The position numbers and the translations under genes are program-made. A stretch of 36,024 nucleotides of DNA, from positions 1-36,024 of the forward strand of contig PNIE01000005.1 of NCBI GenBank assembly GCA_002877875.1, read 5' to 3'. Source of the DNA: Caldimicrobium thiodismutans (GTDB lineage: Bacteria > Desulfobacterota > Thermodesulfobacteria > Thermodesulfobacteriales > Thermodesulfobacteriaceae). Below are positions 31,069 through 36,024 of the stretch, one piece after another. The notes below the pieces were generated by a model. The model worked only from the letters and a program-made list of their open reading frames with translations. It ran no database searches and was not told the DNA's origin. Each line of letters opens with the position of its first letter. Position 1 is the stretch's first letter.

Positions 31069-31626
31069 ATGGAGAATATTTTATCGCAAAAACCAAAAAA
31101 GGTAATAGCCGGTAGCAAAAGAGTTCAAAATTTAATTGAAAAATTGGCTCAATCTATTTTAAAAAAACATCCCTTTCTCGAGGATGTGGTGCTTATTGGT
31201 ATAAAATGCGGAGGCATTCCTGTTACTAATCGTCTTAAAGAAATCTTTAAAAAAAAGTTTGGAGTTAATCTTCCCGTTGGCTATCTTGATATTACCCTAT
31301 ATAGGGATGATTGGACTCGCATTTCTCAACATCCCGAGGTAAGAAAAACGGAAATAACCTTTTCAATAGAGGATAAATGCATTATTTTAGTGGATGATGT
31401 TATATTTACAGGAAGGACCGTGCGTGCTGCTATGGATGCCCTAATTGATTTAGGAAGGCCTAAAAAGATAGAACTAGCTGTTTTGGTTGATAGGGGAGGA
31501 AGGGAATTCCCTATAGAACCTAATTATTGTGCCTTAAGAATTAAGAAAATTGCTCCTTATGATTATGTATCCGTTTATTTTAAAGAATTACATGGAAAGG
31601 ATCAGATTTGTCTTGAGAGTAAATAA
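31069..31626 (+). CDS. pyrR: PyrR, pyrimidine regulator / uracil phosphoribosyltransferase
   Basis: PyrR binds pyr-mRNA leaders when UMP is high and also makes UMP from uracil and PRPP. The 185-residue protein has GIKCGGIPVTNRL, LDITLYRDDW, and the PRPP loop CIILVDDVIFTGRTVRAAMDAL, all typical of PyrR. No pyrimidine synthesis gene lies downstream and I did not see a PyrR-binding anti-terminator in the short leader. The Shine-Dalgarno AAAGG is rather far from the ATG. Confidence 0.92.
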   Translation: MENILSQKPKKVIAGSKRVQNLIEKLAQSILKKHPFLEDVVLIGIKCGGIPVTNRLKEIFKKKFGVNLPVGYLDITLYRDDWTRISQHPEVRKTEITFSIEDKCIILVDDVIFTGRTVRAAMDALIDLGRPKKIELAVLVDRGGREFPIEPNYCALRIKKIAPYDYVSVYFKELHGKDQICLESK

Positions 31627-31647
31627 AGACAAAGAGGGGTAACATAA

Positions 31648-32133
31648 ATGGGTGGAAGATCCAGAAAATCTATTTTAAAACAAAAAATTGCTAAGTATTA
31701 CAGAGAGAGAGAAAATCCACTTGCTCTTCTTGCCCTCCAAGATGAAATAATTCGTCTTAATCAGGATAAGTTAAGGCTTTTTCAACAAAATCTTGAATAC
31801 TTAAGAGAGCTTGATACGAAACCAAGGGAAGAAAAGGTTTCCAAATTGGTCATTCGAAAATACACTCATGAGCTTGATAAAAAATTTGCCAATAAGGCCT
31901 TCTATGAAAGTTTATATCCTATAACCTTAGAATACAAATTTATGCCTCTTCAAGCCATTTTTGTGTGGTATATGAGAAGCCTTGAGATGATTTTTGGAGA
32001 AAAAATTCCTAAGTTGCATCTAAATAGGCTTCAGAAATGGGTAAAATATTGGTTGTCCTGTTTAACACCTGAGCAAGAGCTTCAATTGAAAAGTGCTATT
32101 ATTTCGTGGATTATGAATAGATCATTTACTTAA
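31648..32133 (+). CDS. Hypothetical 161-residue basic protein
   Basis: I do not recognise this protein. It is soluble and predicted all-helical. A basic N-terminus (MGGRSRKSILKQKIAKYYRE) is followed by a coiled-coil-like segment (about 28-60), and the C-terminal half is rich in aromatic residues (LQAIFVWYMRSLEMIFGEK; WVKYWLSCL). AGAGGGG lies before the ATG. It follows pyrR by 21 nt and precedes the DUF4198 gene by 20 nt, so it is likely in one transcript with them. Confidence 0.75.
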   Translation: MGGRSRKSILKQKIAKYYRERENPLALLALQDEIIRLNQDKLRLFQQNLEYLRELDTKPREEKVSKLVIRKYTHELDKKFANKAFYESLYPITLEYKFMPLQAIFVWYMRSLEMIFGEKIPKLHLNRLQKWVKYWLSCLTPEQELQLKSAIISWIMNRSFT

Positions 32134-32153
32134 AAATTGAAAGTAATTAAGCC

Positions 32154-32945
32154 TTGCTCTTTTTGTTAAAAATTTTTATTGTTAATTTAATTTTATTAAT
32201 TTCTGTTTCTAATCTGAAAGCCCAGATTTTAATTCTTTATACTGATAACGATTCCTACGGAAAAGTTGGGAAAGAGAAAATCTTTACCCTGGCTGAAGGG
32301 CAACCGGCTTTTGCCAATTTTTTTGATCTAAAGGTACCTTCTCACTTTTTTATTATTACACCTAAGGGAGAAAAACAAAAACTTACTCTACTTCGCAAAA
32401 AGCTCTATGATCCCTGGTTCAACACCCCAAGGATTGCCTATGAAATAAAGATACAACCTAAAGAAGCAGGTGACTATCTTCTCTGCATTGAGGGTGATGA
32501 TACCCTTACTTTAAATGGAACTTTAAAGAGGTCTTATGCCAAAACCCTCTTTCATGTGCAAAAGGAGACCTCTTGGGATAGATTTTGCGCTTTTCCCCTG
32601 GAGATAAAACCTTTAACCAGGCCCTATGGTCTTAAGAAGGGAGTCCTTTTTAGAGGTCAAATTTTCTATGAAGGCAAACCTCTTAAAGAGATTGAAATCG
32701 TGGTGGAAAGATTAAGATTTAAACTCAATCCCTCAGAACTTCCTAAGGATTCCAATGAGGAAATTAATGTGCCTTTATTTTTAAAAAAGTTGAAAACAGA
32801 TAATCAAGGTTTTTTTTACACTAATTTTGAAGAAGAGGGCTGGTGGGTAATAACAGCTAAATTCCCAAGAGGAATTAAACTCTATGGAAATAAACAATAT
32901 CCCTATGAACTTCAAACTCATCTTTGGATCTTTGTTTTTCCATAA
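32154..32945 (+). CDS. DUF4198-like exported protein
   Basis: The 263-residue protein has a Sec signal peptide (LLKIFIVNLILLISVSNLKA) and a beta-rich body like DUF4198/NikM-type periplasmic proteins linked to nickel or cobalt uptake. The GQPAFANFFDLKVPSHFFIITPKGEKQKL segment and a second carboxypeptidase-regulatory-like part (GVLFRGQIFYEGKPLKEIEIVVE) support this. The start is TTG 32154, as no ATG lies near the signal peptide; the Shine-Dalgarno is weak. No metal transporter is adjacent, so the substrate is unproven. Confidence 0.65.
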   Translation: MLFLLKIFIVNLILLISVSNLKAQILILYTDNDSYGKVGKEKIFTLAEGQPAFANFFDLKVPSHFFIITPKGEKQKLTLLRKKLYDPWFNTPRIAYEIKIQPKEAGDYLLCIEGDDTLTLNGTLKRSYAKTLFHVQKETSWDRFCAFPLEIKPLTRPYGLKKGVLFRGQIFYEGKPLKEIEIVVERLRFKLNPSELPKDSNEEINVPLFLKKLKTDNQGFFYTNFEEEGWWVITAKFPRGIKLYGNKQYPYELQTHLWIFVFP

Positions 32946-32950
32946 AAATT

Positions 32951-32978
32951 TTGAATTTTTATGACTTTTATCTATAAT
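32951..32978 (+). promoter_or_regulatory. Sigma70 promoter of the universal stress protein gene
   Basis: TTGAAT (32951-32956), 16-nt spacer, TATAAT (32973-32978). The start would be near 32985, about 30 nt before ATG 33016. Confidence 0.65.
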
Positions 32979-33015
32979 AATTTCTACAGTTTGAATCAAA
33001 TTGCAGGAGGGAAAA

Positions 33016-33882
33016 ATGAAGACTTATTGTAAAATTTTAGCCTGTATTGATGGTTCAGAGGTATCCTTCAATGCCTATAAAAATGCTTTATGGTTAGCTA
33101 AAAGTCTCAATGCGGAAGTATTAGTTATGACTGTTCTCCCTGTAGGACAAGCCCTAAGTAGTGCCCTTTCTCTTTTTATTGGTATGAAAGATACCCTTAG
33201 AAAGGGGGCTGAAAAGATTTTAAAGGAAGCTTCTTTTATGGCTGAAGAAGAGGGAGTTAAGGTCAAAGAGATCCTTGAAGAGGGGGAGCCTTTTCAAAGA
33301 ATCATTGATACTGCTTATGCAGAGGAAGTAGATCTTATAGTGCTTGGAAAAACTGGAAAGAGTGGCTTAGCTAAAGGAATCCTTGGAAGCACTGCTACGA
33401 GAACTATAGGTTCAAGTCCTGTGGATTGTTTAGTTATCCCTAAAGAGGCCACTTTAAGAATAAGAAAACTACTTTTGCCAGTAGATGGATCTCCCTATTC
33501 AGAAAGAGCTAATGAGAGAGCTCTCTTTTTGGCAAAAGCCTTTAAGGCATCCGTTAGCATTCTCTTTGTAGTTGAACTTCTCTTTGAGCTTTATGAAACT
33601 CCGGCTGAATTAGTTAATCTTATTGAAACTTTAAGAAATGAGGGGGAAGAAATTGTCAGAAAAATGAGACTTAAATTTAAAGAAGAAAATATCCCATCTG
33701 AGGCTTTTGTAGTTCAAGGAAATATAGCAGAACAAATTATAGAATTCTCCAATAAAGAAGAGGCTGATTTAATTGTGATGGGGTCCCATGGAAAAACTGG
33801 CTTGAAGAGACTTTTACTTGGAAGTGTAACCGAGAAGGTTATAAATTTTGGAAACAAACCTGTATTAGTAGTAAAAATTTAG
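33016..33882 (+). CDS. Two-domain universal stress protein
   Basis: The 288-residue protein has two UspA domains (about 1-140 and 148-288), each with the ATP-binding pattern near its end: GKTGKSGLAKGILGSTATRTI and GSHGKTGLKRLLLGSVTEKVI. Tandem UspA proteins act in stress and energy-shortage responses in the cytoplasm. ATG 33016 is chosen over the in-frame TTG 33001, because GCAGGAGG lies between them at perfect distance. It has its own promoter. Its stop codon overlaps the convergent regulator's stop by two bases. Confidence 0.92.
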   Translation: MKTYCKILACIDGSEVSFNAYKNALWLAKSLNAEVLVMTVLPVGQALSSALSLFIGMKDTLRKGAEKILKEASFMAEEEGVKVKEILEEGEPFQRIIDTAYAEEVDLIVLGKTGKSGLAKGILGSTATRTIGSSPVDCLVIPKEATLRIRKLLLPVDGSPYSERANERALFLAKAFKASVSILFVVELLFELYETPAELVNLIETLRNEGEEIVRKMRLKFKEENIPSEAFVVQGNIAEQIIEFSNKEEADLIVMGSHGKTGLKRLLLGSVTEKVINFGNKPVLVVKI

Positions 33883-35246
33883 GGATTCTCTTCTAGGCCA
33901 TACTTTTTTAATTTTCTCCAAAGGGTAGCTCTATCTATACCAAGTATTTGAGCAGCAAGACTTTTATTCCAGCCAGTTTCCTTTAAAACAAATTTTATAT
34001 ATTCTTTTTCTTGCTCCTCTAAGGTCAAAAGTTTTTGTTCCCTTTTACGAAAGGTAAAGATTTTAAATTTCCTAAATTCTTCAGGAAGGTGATGAACCTC
34101 AATTTTTTCGCTGGTAGTTAAAGCTACTGCTCGGGCCACTATGTTTTCAAGCTCTCGTATATTTCCGGGATAATCATACTCCATTAAAAGTTTCATAGCA
34201 TCTTCGTCTATTTCGGTAACTTTTTTGTGCATTTCTTTTGCATATTTCCGGAGAAAATGATAAGCAAGAAGAGGGATATCTTCTTTTCTCTCACTAAGAG
34301 GAGGAAGTTTTAAAGTTACCACATTTAGACGGAAGTAGAGATCCTCTCGAAAATAACCTCCTTCAATTTCCTTACGAATATCTTTATTTGTTGCGGCAAT
34401 GAAACGAACATCTACCTTAATAGGTTCGGTGCCACCAATTCTTAAAAACTCTTTTTCTTGTAAAACTCTTAAGAATTTCACCTGCATTGTAGGACTCATT
34501 TCTGTTATTTCATCAAGAAAAAGGGTGCCACCATCAGCAATTTCCAAAAGTCCTTTTTTGGTTGTCACTGCCCCAGTATAAGCTCCTTTTTCATGCCCAA
34601 AGAGCTCATTGGCAAGCAACTCCTCCGTAAAGGCACCGCAATTAATAGCCAGAAAGGTTTTATTCCGGCGATGGCTCTTTGAATGAATATACCTTGCCAG
34701 GAGTTCTTTCCCTGTCCCAGTCTCACCTAAAATAAGAACTGGACAATCAGTAGGAGCAATCTTTTCAGCTATATCAAGAATCCTTTTCATTTCTGGATTT
34801 TTGGTTATTATCTTGACCTCCTCTTTATTTTTTTCAAGTTCTTCCTTTAATTTTTTGTTTTCTTTTTTTAAATACACTTTTTCAACCGCTTCCTTTACCA
34901 CTTTTCTTAATTCTTCTAATTTAAAGGGTTTCATAATGTAATAATAAGCACCCTTTTTCATAGCCTCAATGGCAGAATCTACTGTGGCATAAGCAGTTAT
35001 TATGACTACTTCAGTATCAGGCCACCATTCCTTACACTTTTCAAGGACATCCAGCCCTGTTACTTTCTCCATTTTTAAATCGGTAATCACTACATCAAAT
35101 TCCTCTTCCTGAAGATATTTTAGAGCCAAGGTACCACTCTCAGCTGTTTTTACTTCATATCCCTCTTTACTTAAAACATAACTTAAATTTTTTAAAGTTA
35201 ACTTTTCATCATCCACAACAAGAATTTTAGGAGTTTTCTCTATCAT
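33879..35246 (-). CDS. NtrC-family sigma54-dependent response regulator (second system)
   Basis: The 455-residue protein has a receiver domain with Asp56 (VVITDLKME), an AAA+ domain with GETGTGKELL, a GAYTGA sigma54-contact loop (Tyr in place of Phe) and FLDEITEM, and a Fis-type helix-turn-helix (NKSLAAQILGIDRATLWRKLKKYG). A coiled linker (about 125-145) joins receiver and AAA+ parts. The histidine kinase gene overlaps its start by 20 nt, so this is a co-translated pair. The target promoters are not visible. Confidence 0.93.
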   Translation of the reverse strand: MIEKTPKILVVDDEKLTLKNLSYVLSKEGYEVKTAESGTLALKYLQEEEFDVVITDLKMEKVTGLDVLEKCKEWWPDTEVVIITAYATVDSAIEAMKKGAYYYIMKPFKLEELRKVVKEAVEKVYLKKENKKLKEELEKNKEEVKIITKNPEMKRILDIAEKIAPTDCPVLILGETGTGKELLARYIHSKSHRRNKTFLAINCGAFTEELLANELFGHEKGAYTGAVTTKKGLLEIADGGTLFLDEITEMSPTMQVKFLRVLQEKEFLRIGGTEPIKVDVRFIAATNKDIRKEIEGGYFREDLYFRLNVVTLKLPPLSERKEDIPLLAYHFLRKYAKEMHKKVTEIDEDAMKLLMEYDYPGNIRELENIVARAVALTTSEKIEVHHLPEEFRKFKIFTFRKREQKLLTLEEQEKEYIKFVLKETGWNKSLAAQILGIDRATLWRKLKKYGLEENP

Positions 35247-36024
35247 TTATTACCTTTCCCTCCTCTTTGGGTAGATTTATAATAAAGGTGGTCCCTTTTC
35301 CTACTTCACTTTCAATTTTAATACTACCCTGATTGTTTTTAATTAAATTATAAACTATGAAAAGACCTAATCCATAGCCTTTATTTCCTTTGGTTGTAAA
35401 GAAGGGATCAAAGATATGGGGAAGATCTTTGGCGGGAATGCCAGGTCCTGTATCAGAAAAATAAATGGTGTTATAATCTTTATTTTCTAAACCTTTAACA
35501 ATTATTTTCCCTTTAGACTCTCCTATGGCTTCGAAGGAATTTTTAAAAAGGTTAATAAAAACTTGTTTTAGCTGTTGAGGATCAGCAAAAACCATAAAAT
35601 CCTCAGGAATTTCCAAATTAATCTCTATTTGAGGAGGAATTTTTCCTCTTAAAAGATAAAGGGTCTCGTTTAAGAGATTTTTAAGCTTAATTTTTTCTTT
35701 TTGACCTGGTTTAGAATAATCAAGAATACTTCTTATAATTTTTTGGACCCTTTCAATTTCCTTTTCAATTTCTAAAAGGAGTTCACGTTTAAATTCAAGA
35801 TTTTCTCCTTCAAGTTCTTCAAGAAGAATTTGACAACTTGTATAAATATTGTTTAAGGGGTTATTTAATTCATGGGCTAAACTAAAAAGAAGAGTTCCGA
35901 AAGTAGCCAGCCTTTCAGTCTGAATAAGATATTCCTTTCTCTTATTTAGTTCCTCCAGCATTTTATTTATAGCTTCAACTAGTAAAATCATCTCTTTATC
36001 TTCAAAATCCGGAGGAACGGCACA
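35227..36024 (-). CDS. Sensor histidine kinase, cut by the window edge
   Basis: The reading frame is open to the right edge, so the 5' part (sensor and membrane region) is missing. What is visible begins with the end of a HAMP-like linker (EMILLVEAINKMLEEL), then the HisKA helix with phospho-acceptor His in SLAHELNNPLNNIYTS and a HATPase_c domain (NLFKNSFEAIGES; DTGPGIPAKDLPHIFDPFFTTKG; GYGLGLFIVYNLIK). An ATG at 35991 is inside the frame but is not the true start, because the HAMP part extends past it. It partners the NtrC-type regulator downstream. Confidence 0.9.
   Translation of the reverse strand, partial: CAVPPDFEDKEMILLVEAINKMLEELNKRKEYLIQTERLATFGTLLFSLAHELNNPLNNIYTSCQILLEELEGENLEFKRELLLEIEKEIERVQKIIRSILDYSKPGQKEKIKLKNLLNETLYLLRGKIPPQIEINLEIPEDFMVFADPQQLKQVFINLFKNSFEAIGESKGKIIVKGLENKDYNTIYFSDTGPGIPAKDLPHIFDPFFTTKGNKGYGLGLFIVYNLIKNNQGSIKIESEVGKGTTFIINLPKEEGKVINDRENS

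Noticed and set aside
1..36024. tRNA, rRNA, CRISPR array, insertion sequence or prophage
   Set aside because: I found no T-loop-like GGTTCRANTCC context, no spaced repeat array, no transposase or integrase frame and no phage gene; short tRNA-like or unusual RNA genes could still be missed by eye.

Overview
The window is AT-rich bacterial DNA and most likely comes from a thermophilic, anaerobic, sulfate-reducing bacterium of the Thermodesulfobacteria type (Thermodesulfobacterium, Caldimicrobium or Thermodesulfatator relatives). That is an inference from gene content: a complete qmoABC set (quinone to APS reductase electron transfer), a NrfD / iron-sulfur / cytochrome c module, several c-type heme proteins, two sigma54-type two-component systems, a TtuA-type tRNA thiolase typical of thermophiles, and an FlgM that implies flagella elsewhere in the genome. 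I saw no rRNA, tRNA, CRISPR array, transposase or phage gene.

Layout. 1-4800: end of an upstream transcription unit, a 20-bp perfect hairpin, qmoA-qmoB-qmoC and a terminator. 4821-8806: a membrane histidine kinase whose extracytoplasmic domain carries a CxxCH heme motif, its NtrC-type regulator, and a coupled small membrane protein. 8807-9201: a gene-poor stretch with two identical dyads exactly 42 bp apart, a sigma54-like promoter, a bulged hairpin and a broken small membrane gene. 9202-12790: a same-strand operon with two paralogous small membrane proteins, an unknown 116-residue protein, a NrfD/PsrC-like quinone protein, a four-cluster ferredoxin and a triheme cytochrome, closed by a terminator. 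12787-13739 (minus): a decayed NapC/NirT-type multiheme cytochrome pseudogene with three frameshifts and two lost heme ligands. 13833-14406: a tiny membrane ORF and flgM behind a textbook sigma28 promoter. 14403-19114 (minus): a nitrilase-HldE fusion, an AddB-like nuclease and a stand-alone PD-(D/E)XK nuclease, overlapping head to tail. 19202-23670: ilvE, a TPR protein (minus), a TtuA-rhodanese fusion and a PhoU-DUF47 fusion. 23674-31024 (minus): lepB, lepA, an ABC exporter, a small basic protein, an ArsA-like ATPase with a small partner, ychF and a YbgC thioesterase. 31069-33882: pyrR, an unknown protein, a DUF4198 protein and a two-domain universal stress protein. 33879-36024 (minus): a second NtrC regulator and its histidine kinase, which is cut by the window edge.

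How it may work together. The most interesting reading is a regulatory and respiratory unit at 4821-12755. A heme-c sensor kinase would phosphorylate the adjacent sigma54 activator. The activator would bind the two dyads just downstream and switch on the membrane-protein / NrfD / FeS / cytochrome operon. Kinase, regulator and operon genes are read directly. The dyads are exact in the sequence. The promoter assignment and the regulatory link are inference.
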